From NCBI GenBank assembly GCA_015179125.1, contig WHVA01000021.1, positions 420,777 to 484,776 on the forward strand: a stretch of DNA of 64,000 nt, given 5' to 3'. The notes beneath the pieces are model-generated. The model worked only from the letters and a program-made list of their open reading frames with translations, had not been told where the DNA came from and made no database searches. This document shows positions 55,558 through 64,000 of this stretch, piece by piece. A program made the position numbers and the translations under genes. Every line of letters starts with the position of its first letter. Within the stretch, counting starts at the first letter, position 1. The stretch is from Gautieria morchelliformis. Lineage: Eukaryota > Basidiomycota > Agaricomycetes > Gomphales > Gomphaceae.

Positions 55558-56890
55558 GTTTTGGAACCCTTCAAGACTTTGGTGTTATTGCTAACACTTC
55601 AATCTATCAGAACGTGTCGTTTACGAGACTCAAAGAATTTTAAACAATGCTGCAGCACAACTCCGGAAATAATTTAATATTTGTACCTTGGTTGCAATCC
55701 GCGTAAAAACTAGTCCAAGTTAATACGGATGGAAGGCAATGCGTTTCTTAGCAGCACTGAACAATAAACTAAAAGAATGTAGGTTCAAGGACACTATCAG
55801 GGTCCAAGCGTATTCCAAAATATAAAGGAATGTACTTAGCAGGCAAGTTTATAAATGGACTGCCCTGATAATCTACCAGCACACAGCAATAAAACGAGGG
55901 ACGAGTGTTGTGAACAAAGCAACTTGTGAAAGTCTCTAATCAGGAAAATTGATTGACTAGATCGTCTCGGGTATTGGAGTGCGAATGGCAAGACTTTCAA
56001 TTGACAGACTCACTCTGTAGAATTACACCCGGAGGATTAGTCCAAGTGGCTAAGCAGTAAAGTAACTACTTAACAAGGAATTAGACACTAAAGTAAGTGA
56101 ATAACCTTAGCTGGGATTAGCAGCTTAGTAAGATGCAAATCACATGAGGTCACATGTAGGATAGAAGATGGGTAGATTGGCTGATGAAAGGCAGGCAAAA
56201 AGGGCCTCCTTTTATATCGTATTGTACAGGCGCTTAACTAAGCGGTAGGACCTTCTATCTATTAATGGAATGGGGGAATGAGTCACGAAGAAGCTCTCGG
56301 AATGTGTGGGAAGGTTCTGTCTGACTCATAATGACTCACAGTGACTTGAAATGACTCCTACTAGTGACTCCACTAGCTTTTCCACCATTCAGGGCTTGAT
56401 TTGTCAGGAATGAGTCATTAATTGGACTCATGTGATTTATGACAGCCTGGGTGAGTCATGGGCATGTGACTCACCAAGGTGTGCATGAGTCAGTTGAGTC
56501 ATTGAGGCTGTACAAGCAAATGACTAGGCTTTTCAAACTCAGAGGCTGAGTCTGAAGGAGCCACCTGACCGGATTTGTGGGTGACCGCGGGTGCACAAGC
56601 CGCGAGCGACGCGAGCGTCCGGTCGGAGTTTGAAATCGGAAGTCCGAAACAGAGTTGTGGGGACATGTGTATCCACAACTCTGCTGCACAGAAATAAATG
56701 AGTTTGAGTGAAGACAGCCTCGGAAAAATAGGCAGAATTCATAGATAATTAGAGGGATGTTTGAATAGGCCTTAAGAGGATAGTAGACATTATTATGATG
56801 GCGAAATTGGTTATTTTAAAGGCCTCTGATGCAGACTACAAAGTTACAGAAAAGAGACATTTGAGGGCTGGTTGAACAGCCTGATCCAAG
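55558..56890 (+). repeat. LTR-B copy 1
   Basis: It starts TGTTTTGGAACCC and is nearly identical to 57008 onward for about 480 bp, diverging afterwards. Its second half has a TGACTC/GAGTCA-rich stretch (56270-56500) and a GGAGTTTGAAA block shared with copy 2. The right boundary is approximate. No ORFs of note. Confidence 0.75.
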
Positions 56891-56898
56891 ACCATATA

Positions 56899-57007
56899 GT
56901 ATGCTGGTTGCACAGCAGTTCCCATGCCGTTTCCAGGCACTATTCGGCAAGAAGCCGAACATAGCACGTCTAGAAGAATTCGGGACAAACTGCTGGGTCA
57001 TGGTGCC
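56899..57007 (+). pseudogene. Copia integrase fragment
   Basis: A short plus-strand frame reads CRFQALFGKKPNIARLEEFG, then TNCWVMVP, and is cut by LTR-B copy 2. The pattern E/Q-A-L-F-G-K-K-P ... L-x-x-F-G is the conserved end of the Ty1/copia integrase region. It belongs to a different copia family from the element at 59819-64000. Confidence 0.75.
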
Positions 57008-58321
57008 TGTTTTGGAACCCTTCAAGACTTTGGTGTTATTGCTAACACTTCAATCTATCAGAACGTGTCGTTTACGAGACTCAAAGAATATTAAACAATG
57101 CTGCAGCACAACTCCAGAAATAATTTAATATTTGTACCTTGGTTGCAATCCGCGTAAAAACTAGTCCAAGTTAATACGGATGGAAGGCAATGCGTTTCTT
57201 AGCAGCACTGAACAATAAACTAAAAGACTGTAGGTTCAAGGACACTATCGGGGTCCAAGTGTATTCCAAAATATAAAGGAATGTACTTAGCAGGCGAGTT
57301 TATAAATGGACTGCCCTGATAATCTACCAGTGCACAGCAATAAAACGAGGGATGAATGAGTTTTAGAAGTGACTTGTGAAAGTCTCTAATCAGGAAAATC
57401 AACTGATCAGATCATCTCGGGTATTGGAGTGCGAATGGCAAGACTATCAATTGACAGACTCACTCTGTAGAATTACACCGGGATTAGCAGCTTAGTAAGA
57501 TGCAAGTCACATGAGGTCACGTGGATAGAAGATGTTAGATTGCTAGAATGATGATTCAAGGAGGTCAGAATGGCCTCCTTTTATATTGTAAAATACACAG
57601 GATTACGTAAAATGGGGTTCTTCTATCTATTAGGTGAGTGATGTCATATATAAATATTTGCACTGCTGAAACACACCCTCGTAACTATTGCAATGTGTTT
57701 GTGCAAAGAAATTTGAAATTGATAGCCAATCACCTTCCCTGGTTTGCACAGCCTTTCACAGCCATACACAGCCTTGCACTGCCCTACACAGCCCTACACA
57801 GCCACTATGACATCAAGGGCCCTATTTGGTGTTGTAGCATTGCATTTGGAGGATCCATTCATCCAATAGGCTTTATCAAACCTGCACCCTAGTTTTGGCT
57901 TTGTACATCTTTGTGTGACTTTGTACGCAGCCTTGCACAGGCCTGTGTAAGCGGTAGAGCACACATTCAGTCTCAGTGGCTGAGTTTGAGTGAGCCAAGG
58001 TACCAGAGTTGTAGGTGCTTGAGTGCCTGCAACTCCGAGTTTACGGTTCGTGGGAAGCTCCGCTCGGAGTTTGAAACTGAGCGGCTATGGCAGAGTTGTG
58101 GACGTGCGTGGGTTCATAACTCTGCCTGACAGAATAAGGAGTTTTTGAGCCAGGGAAGCCAAGTTAAATGGCGAAAAAATAAGAGGAAATTCAAGGAATA
58201 TTTGAATAGAGTTCTCCCAACAATAGCCATGTGTATTAGCTACTATCAGCTGGGAAAACAGGGTTTTAAAGCGATTTTAATCCTTTTTTCGCGAGGCTTT
58301 TCATTAGCAACGGTTCCCACA
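57008..58321 (+). repeat. LTR-B copy 2
   Basis: It starts TGTTTTGGAACCC directly after the copia fragment. Differences from copy 1 include a CACAGCC-rich segment (57750-57810). Near 57940-58100 it holds GTAAGCGGTAGAGCAC and GGAGTTTGAAACTGAGC, resembling RNA polymerase III A and B boxes. The right edge meets an LTR-A fragment. Confidence 0.7.
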
Positions 58322-58457
58322 CAGCGTGGCTATGGTGAGTGGCACGAACAGCGAAGATCAGTTGCCAAACAGGGCAAGGGCGATCGGAGTGAACACGGAA
58401 GTGGAGTGAGAAATGGGAGGATAGAGTATGCAAGTATGGGAAATAAACACGTCATGC
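58322..58457 (-). repeat. LTR-A 5' fragment
   Basis: About 135 bp matching the first part of LTR-A (compare 675-812), ending in ACACGTCATG on the plus strand. It is truncated at both sides. Confidence 0.8.
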
Positions 58458-58459
58458 CA

Positions 58460-59053
58460 TGCCTCTCCCTATGATTGTAGGCGAGCTCGAGGATGATCAT
58501 TATTCGACTTGTCCTCCTGGCTTCAGTGAGCCAGGTTTGGCTTCGGCACTGGGGTGACCCTGCTCACCCTTGGCCCCTTGCCCTCATTCGTCAACTCAGT
58601 ATCGTCGAACGAGACCTTGCCCGTGGGGATTATTTCATTCCCCTTACGGATTGCCCCTGGGCTTGAGAAGTCCAGGGTGATGCCAAATCTCCTTAGGAAG
58701 GGTGTCCCTAAGATCGTGTCGTAATATTCGATGTTCGCTACGTTGAAATATTCGTTGTATGTTTCATGACCAAATTTGATGGTCGTGTTCATTCCATAAT
58801 TGATCGTGGAACAGCTGCCTATGCAGGCTAGCTGCAGCACAATTGACTGCTCCAGGGTGAATGTTTTCATCCCTGTAGCTCGCGTGAATTCAGGGGACAG
58901 TAGTACCCCTTCGCTCCCATTATCCAGCAGGCAGTGGGCTTTTACGCCATTTATTTCCCAGTACCCCGAGAGGGTATGGTTTTCACTGCACGGGCGCGTT
59001 GGCTGCGTCCTATGCTTGCTTCGGTGGTGATACACCGGTTCGGCCGCCTTGTC
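58460..59053 (-). pseudogene. Gypsy-1 aspartic protease
   Basis: The minus strand reads HCLLDNGSEGVLLSPEF near 58930, a retropepsin-like active site with D-N-G instead of D-T/S-G. LGTPFLRRFGITLDFSS follows near 58700, the usual second half with its hydrophobic-G-x2-F pattern. The frame is open for about 170 codons (59035-58523). The region then continues to CCTACAATCATAGGGAGAGG, which matches the start of the plus-strand copy at 872, so gag-protease and pol belong to one element. DNG occurs in some Gypsy/DUF-type retropepsins, so loss of activity is not certain. Confidence 0.8.
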
Positions 59054-59056
59054 AAA

Positions 59057-59326
59057 GCAAGAAAATTGTAAAAAAGTTTAAAGTTTTTTGCAGGGTTTTT
59101 TATGTCTTTTTATAAGTTTCTTTGTCAAAACACAAAGAAACCCATAAAAAACCCTGAAAAAAACTTTGAATTTTTTTACAATTTTCTTGCTCAACAAATT
59201 CTAATAAAAACACAAAATTTTATTATAGTTTTTTTTTACATAAAAAAAACACTAAAAATATTTGGAAAATCTTTACAGTTTTTCCAACAGTTTTTCAGAC
59301 AAGAAAACCTTTATATGCCTGCGGTG
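59057..59326. mobile_element. Foldback MITE copy B, left-truncated
   Basis: It matches 21414-21766 but lacks the first about 125 bp of the left arm. It keeps the right-arm segment (TTTTACATAAAAAAAACAC...) that copy A lacks. The right end is CTTTATATGCCTGCGGTG. It separates Gypsy-1 gag from the protease. Confidence 0.85.
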
Positions 59327-59818
59327 CTTGACAGAGGGCCCACATATGGCGGCGTGCGGCTGCGGCCTCTTTTTGCTGCCAGTGCTCGACTTCGAGCTCT
59401 AAGCTCTCAGCCGTGATCTCAGAGTCAGGCTCTGAGGCGACTTGTTCCCTGACGATCTGTTGGATCGTCTTGCGGCTGTCCTTTGGGGCAGCCGGTGTCT
59501 CTTGTGGTTCATTTCTCAACCACACGTCCTGTTCAACCGGGACGGCTGGCAGCGGCATTCGCTGCCTGTCCAGTTCCTTTTGTCGTATGTCTTCTGCATC
59601 GTGACCACGTCCATTAGCTGCGGACTGTCGTGAGCTTTGACGTGGCGCATCACGTTCCCCACATGGGCAGAGGGCCATCTGGACGTTCTCCAGCATGGCC
59701 ACGTCTTGCAGCCCGATCTCCTCAGCTTGGTGGAGTTCCTTGCCAATATCTATGATGGCAGCGGCAATGTTGTCAAGCTGCGAAGCTAGCTGATCGTGCT
59801 TGTGGCGCGTGAGGGCAC
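59327..59818 (-). pseudogene. Gypsy-1 gag fragment
   Basis: The minus strand reads LTRHKHDQLASQLDNIAAAI, LHQAEEIGLQDVAMLENVQ and MALCPCGERDAPRQ, followed by Gln/Glu/Arg-rich text to HWQQKEAAAARRHMWALCQ. Helical, polar and with a CPCGER motif, it lies upstream of the protease and reads into it once the foldback element is removed. This fits a gag, but no capsid domain is recognised in the part present. The N-terminal remainder is beyond the copia element inserted at 59819. Confidence 0.55.
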
Positions 59819-60068
59819 TGTTAGCAACTCGGGGTTATGGCAGGGAAGGTTTGGTAGAGCTCTTAGAAAGCTAGAATCAAATTCACTCTCTCAGTGAATT
59901 TATTGTCACTGTTATATTAATACAATACCTAGAAAAGTCATTTCAAACTCCGCTGGGTGCAGCCGCTTGTGAAAATAGAGATAACAAAATGAAATGGAGA
60001 CGCAGGGAGTGAAATAAATCGAATATATTATGCTAGATTTTGGTGCAGGAGCATAAATGCACCCAACA
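59819..60068 (-). repeat. Copia-1 3' LTR (250 bp)
   Basis: On the minus strand it starts TGTTGGGTGCATTTATGC and ends GAGTTGCTAACA. It matches the solo LTR at 15834-16330 over most of its length. Confidence 0.92.
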
Positions 60069-60083
60069 CGCCCCCTCAAGCTT
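60069..60083 (-). other. Copia-1 polypurine tract
   Basis: The minus strand AAGCTTGAGGGGGCG abuts the LTR start. It follows the pol end motif MLADLLNKGLPS. Confidence 0.75.
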
Positions 60084-60129
60084 AATATATTCTGATTCTC
60101 TCGTTGAGGATTCTCACTCTAGGACTAGG

Positions 60130-61534
60130 AAGTCCTTTATTGAGAAGATCAGCTAGCATGTGTTCCGTTGGTAGGTACACAAGCTTAATTTCTCCATCTT
60201 CGACTATATCTCAAATGAAATATAATCTAATGTCAAAATGCTTGGTTCTCGTGTGCTGTTGAGTGCCATAGACGATGGCAATGGCTGATTGATTGTCTGA
60301 ATAAAGTTTGATGGGATAATTCAGCGGTTGGAATACTTCAGAAATAAAGTGGTGTATCCATAAGGCTTCTTTGCTCGCATGAGTCAGGGCAACGAATTCG
60401 GCTTCAGTTGATGATAGGGCTACTATGGATTGTTTTTGACAACTCCATGATACTGTCCCTCCATCAATCTGAAAAATATAAGCCGAGTATGAGTGCCTGT
60501 GCTCTTGTGAAGCCCAATCTGCATCTGAATACCCAATGAGGCCATCTTGATTTTTCCCAAGTGTCAATTTGTAGTCCATCGTTCCTTTTAGATATTTAAA
60601 GACACGTTTGACTGCATTCCAATGAGTTGGACCTGGGTTTTCGAGGAATTGAGAAAGTAATGACACTGCGAATGCAATGTCTGGTCGAGTGGCTACAGCT
60701 GCCCACATCAATGATCCTATCTTGTCTGTATGGAACTCTTGACATCTTCTGTTTGACTTCGTCTGTGGAAGGGCATTGGTCCCTGGATAATTTAACAGCT
60801 AGGTCAAGAGGCGTGGAAAATGTTTTGGCATCATCCAGATTGAATTTCTTGATGATTTTCTGGATGTACGCACTTTGGGATATTGCAATCGATTTTTTTT
60901 TTCCAATCTCTTTCAATTTTGAGGTTCAAAAGCCAGTGGATCTCGCCTAGGTCTTTCATACTAAAACCTGGGCAAAGTCGTGCTTCACCCCATCAAGGAC
61001 TGGTTGATTTTCAGCTGTGATGGTAAGGTCGTCTACAGCTGTTGCAATGATTGCATATCCCTTCGGTCCACGTCTGCAAAATACAGCTCCATCCGAAGCT
61101 GATTTAGTGAATCCTAACTTGAGAAATTCACCACTCAGACATTTATACCATTCCCTTCCAGACTGTTTGAGGCCGTAAAGTGCTTTCTTCAACAGGAGGA
61201 CATCATCTTTGTCTCTGGTCTCATATCCATATGGCTGTCTCATGTAAATAGGTTCTGGCAGTGTAGCATTCAAATCCGCACTGTCCACATCCATTTGGTG
61301 AATAGGCCAATTGTTCCTGGCAGCAATGGCACATATAATCCGTAAGGAAGTCATCCGAGCAACGGGTGCATAGGTTTCATTGTAGTCGACTCCAAAACTT
61401 TGTGTAAAGCCTTGGGCGACCATCCTCGATCTAGGTGTAATGGGTTCACCTTCTGGATTGTGTTTCCAGAGGAATACCCATCTATTTCCGACAATATTTG
61501 CTCCAGGAGGTGGTTTAACACACTTCCCATACAC
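60130..61534 (-). pseudogene. Copia-1 RT and RNase H
   Basis: RT (61534-60956) has NRWVFLWKHNPEGEP, MVAQGFTQSFGVDYNETYAP, QMDVDSADLNATLPEPIYM and the catalytic AVDDLTI. The RNase H segment (60916-60130) has MMWAAVATRPDIAFAVSLL, GYSDADWASQE, LSSTEAEFVALTHASKEA and LYSDNQSAI, providing D, E and D. It ends HTRTKHFDIRLYFI, a stop, then MLADLLNKGLPS. A gap with a stop and frame change lies near 60950, and another near 60710. The usual polymerase YVDD reads AVDD here. Confidence 0.93.
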
Positions 61535-61907
61535 CTTTGTGGAGTAGCACCTTGTACTCTTTATCCATCAATGCTTTCCACATAGGATCATTTAAGGCTT
61601 CATCTGCATTGCTAGGCTCAGTCTGATTCAAATCCGGCAGCACCTTATCTTTGTTTTGATCGAAGGTCGAAAGTGTACTGATGGCAAGGTTATAATCACT
61701 GATGCCGTCAGTTTCAGAGGATAAATCTTGTTCAAATAATTTGTCTTGATGGTCCTCAATGTCCTCGTAAGCTAGTGTAGTGTTCGCTTTCTCCTTATTG
61801 GAGCAGCTTCTTTAGGTCTGACATCAACAGTCTGACTGGGTTGCAGCTCTTTCAGACGTTCCTCTGGTTCATTATCATCAATTTCCTCGATCTTTGCCTC
61901 CTGCTGA
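61535..61907 (-). pseudogene. Copia-1 connection between integrase and RT
   Basis: An Asp/Glu/Ser-rich linker of the kind that lies between the integrase tail and RT in Ty1/copia pol. It is broken by stops, with only short open pieces such as EALNDPMWKALMDKEYKVL near 61560-61610. Confidence 0.6.
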
Positions 61908-62880
61908 CTAAGCGACTAGGCATAGGTGCTGGCGCCGAATGGCCTGTATCACTTTTCTGGACGTAGGTAGCTGTGACTCTTCAATAGAAATGATTGGAGC
62001 TTTGCCCCCCTTCATCTCTGAGTCAAATATAACATTCCGCTCGACAGAAACCTTCTGAGAGTCAGGCCAGTAGATGCAGTGACCATGGCTCTGTCCAGAG
62101 ATTCCTATCCACCGAGCTCTTTTGGCACGGGCTGCTAGTTTGTTTCCCTCTTTGACTTTAACGTAGACTTCAATTCCCCACACGTGTATGTCTTTCAGGT
62201 TCGGTTTCTCGTGATGGATCATTTCAAAAGGGGTTTTGTCTGGCAAAGCTCTTGTATGTGTCCATTCCTAAGATAGTTGGCGTGCAAAATTGCATGCCCC
62301 CATGAGTCTTAGGAAGACTTGATTCCAATAGCATGGCACGAGCTCTTTCAACTAGAGTTCGGTTTAAACGTTCAGCAACACCATTTGACTCTGGGGTGTC
62401 GTGACGGTTAACCGATGCTTCGTGCCTTGCTTGGCTAAATGCTGTTCAAATTCTGAGCTTGTGTATTCGCCCCCTCTGTCGGAAACAAGTGCTTTGATGT
62501 GCACGTTCCTCTGTCGAAGCATCAAGGCCTCGTAGAGTTTGTATTTTGAAAATGCTTCCGATTTGTTTGCCATCAAATAGATAACCGATTCCTTGAGTAG
62601 TCGTCGATGAAAGACACATAATAGGATTTCTTGTCAATTGTGGAGTGTCTCGCTGGTCCCCAGACATCAGAATAAATTCTGTCACCGAATTTTGATGATC
62701 GGCTTCTGGGTTCCTGAGGAAGTGATTTACGTGCAATCTTCGCTGAATGCACGCATCGCAAACAACCTTGTCACCTTTTGAGCTCAATTCAATGCCTAAT
62801 ATCATGCCACGGTTGAGCAAATGCTGTAGGGACTTTTGTGAAATGTGCCCCATTTTCTGATGTATCTCCATGGCTGATGC
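61908..62880 (-). pseudogene. Copia-1 integrase
   Basis: The pre-integrase finger shows HQKMGHISQKSLQHLL and CDACIQRR (62860-62750). The core shows IYSDVWGPARHSTIDKKSYY (first D), ALVSDRGGEYTSSEFEQHL (second D) and, across a frame change near 62400, an ESNGVAERLNRT-type segment supplying Glu. The tail 62246-61908 begins PDKTPFEMIHHEKPNL and shows HVWGIEVYVKV and ARWIGISGQSHGHCIYWPDS. At least three frame changes are needed. Confidence 0.92.
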
Positions 62881-62999
62881 GCATCATATGCGCTTCGGCA
62901 CTTGTGTGTTGTAAATCAAATCGATATAAGCCATTCAGCTTCGGTGCTTGCATCAATATCCTGCCTTTACGATTGGATATTGTGCATTTCTGATCGCTA

Positions 63000-64000
63000 T
63001 TTGTGTGTTATAGCCTGCATCATCGCACCGGCCGATCGAGATCAGGGTAACAGCCATTTTGGGCCGTAGAACGTATCCTTCAATGTAATGTTCACAGTCT
63101 TATCTCCAACCTTGTTAGATAGCACGAGTGAGCCTGAACCGAAGGCATCAAAAGTGCCTTTGTTGGCTGCACGAATTGTGCGCGGTGTGAGAATGGACTG
63201 TAATCCCTCAATAAATTCTTGTGAGGGGTCATATGTGCGGTCGTTCCAGTGTCGAGGATAACAACATGTCCGAGTAAACTACTCAAATTAGAGCAGTCGA
63301 AGTTGGCGAAAGCGGCTGGACTGCCACTCTCATCCTCCTCAGAGGACACTTCTTCGGCAACATTCGCCTTGGCTTTGCCCTTCTTCTTTTTGGCTTTCGT
63401 TTCTTTTCTGACGTGGCCCCTGGCCTTCTTTACCACCTCCTTTAGCCCAGCAACTCTCATAGCATGTCCAGGCTTGTGGCAATTAGTGCATGTAGGCACC
63501 TTCGGGTCTTTCCGGCCCTTCTGCCCTTTCGTAGATGAACCAATAAATGCCTGCTCTTCTTGTGAAATATTGAAGGGTCTTTCTCCTGTCTATTGAGCCT
63601 TTAGTACTCTGATAATATCATCAGGCACTAAGGGCATTCCACATTCTTCGAGCGACGTGGTAAGGGCATTCATAACTGCCTCATAGGAGGGTGGAAGTGA
63701 TGCAAGGATGTATCGTGAACTCTCCTTCAGAAATTCTGGCTCCCATCTCATTGAGACGAGCATAGAGGTCTTGGGCCTTGTCCAAGTGATCTCTCAAGTC
63801 TCCATCCTCAGGACACCTCATACTGCGAAGCTGTCTCTGTAGGTTGGTGAGGACCATCTTGGGCTTTTTGGTCATCTCATTGACCAATGCATCCCAGACT
63901 TCTTTTGCTGTATGTCTCTTCTGTAGCATCAGAGCTAGTGACTCTGACACTGAGACGATTATTTGGGTTTTGCCTGTCCTTCTCTGGCAAGATACTTCTC
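63000..64000 (-). pseudogene. Copia-1 gag and protease
   Basis: The gag part (64000-63660) contains LALMLQKRHTAKEVWDALVN and LQRQLRSMRCPEDGDLRDHL, typical of the UBN2/Retrotran_gag-type copia gag. A zinc knuckle CTNCHKPGHAMRV follows at about 63490, where the expected last Cys is replaced. A Lys-rich stretch (KAKKKKGKAK) leads to the protease with VVILDTGTTAHMTPHKNLL near 63260. Stops at 63590 and a frame change near 63715 interrupt the reading. Confidence 0.88.

Larger units (their letters stand above)
59819..64000 (-). mobile_element. Copia-1 (Ty1/copia) element, 5' part beyond window
   Basis: On the minus strand the order is gag, protease, integrase, RT, RNase H, polypurine tract, 3' LTR, which is the Ty1/copia order. 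The 3' LTR ends at 59819 against GGCAC in Gypsy-1 gag; the partner duplication would lie outside the window. Stops and frame changes show it is inactive. Confidence 0.93.

Overview
The window looks like a transposon-rich block from a filamentous fungus, most likely a basidiomycete of the Agaricomycetes. The evidence is intron-like gaps of about 40-70 nt with GTRAGT-type donors, chromodomain Gypsy elements, a Tad/I-type LINE with RNase H, a fungal Helitron, and remnants of ordinary eukaryotic genes (a PCI-domain Csn12/PCID2-like gene and the N-terminus of a ubiquitin hydrolase). The species cannot be named from sequence alone. Almost everything except one LINE ORF is broken by stops, frameshifts or nested insertions. 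All family names used here (Gypsy-1, -2, -3, LTR-A, LTR-B, LTR-C, F, G, Copia-1) are working names for this window.

Layout. 1-864: LTR-A and a scrap of LTR-B. 865-5350: 5'-truncated plus-strand Gypsy-1 (RT, RNase H, chromodomain, a third ORF, 206-bp LTR). 5351-6640: two unrelated tandem-repeat arrays. 6978-13236: minus-strand Helitron, split by a solo LTR-A and an F element. 13237-16391: 3' end of a Gypsy-3 element with an antisense spliced gene and its 3' LTR, which carries a copia solo LTR. 16713-17662: diverged LTR-A. 17663-24400: a relic island of host genes riddled with DNA-transposon derivatives (CACTA-like palindrome, foldback element, hAT, small hairpins). 24407-25093: MULE-like element. 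25678-26515: fragment of an unknown gene. 26519-33233: three pieces of Gypsy-2 with LTR-C. 33234-43831: Gypsy-3 with both LTRs, gag, a protease scrap and the antisense gene, interrupted by element G, which itself holds two F elements. 43832-59818: one minus-strand Gypsy-1 copy, cut by a full-length LINE, an F element, a solo LTR-C, LTR-B copies, a copia scrap and a foldback element. 59819-64000: a minus-strand Ty1/copia element running off the window.

Target-site duplications were read directly for most insertions: GTCAG, TGGAT, ATTCC (twice), ACT, ACTGGAAC, CATTCCGCG, CCTGC, TGTGG, TAGAG, CAGGA, GAGGT and a 10-bp LINE duplication. They let the nesting order be reconstructed.

The two most unusual systems are these. 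(1) A spliced gene lies on the antisense strand of Gypsy-3, between the protein-coding region and the 3' LTR. It is present in two copies with matching exon structure and encodes a coiled-coil/basic protein with a Cys spacing like the fungal Zn(II)2Cys6 cluster. (2) Gypsy-1 carries a long additional ORF between the chromodomain and the 3' LTR in both of its copies.
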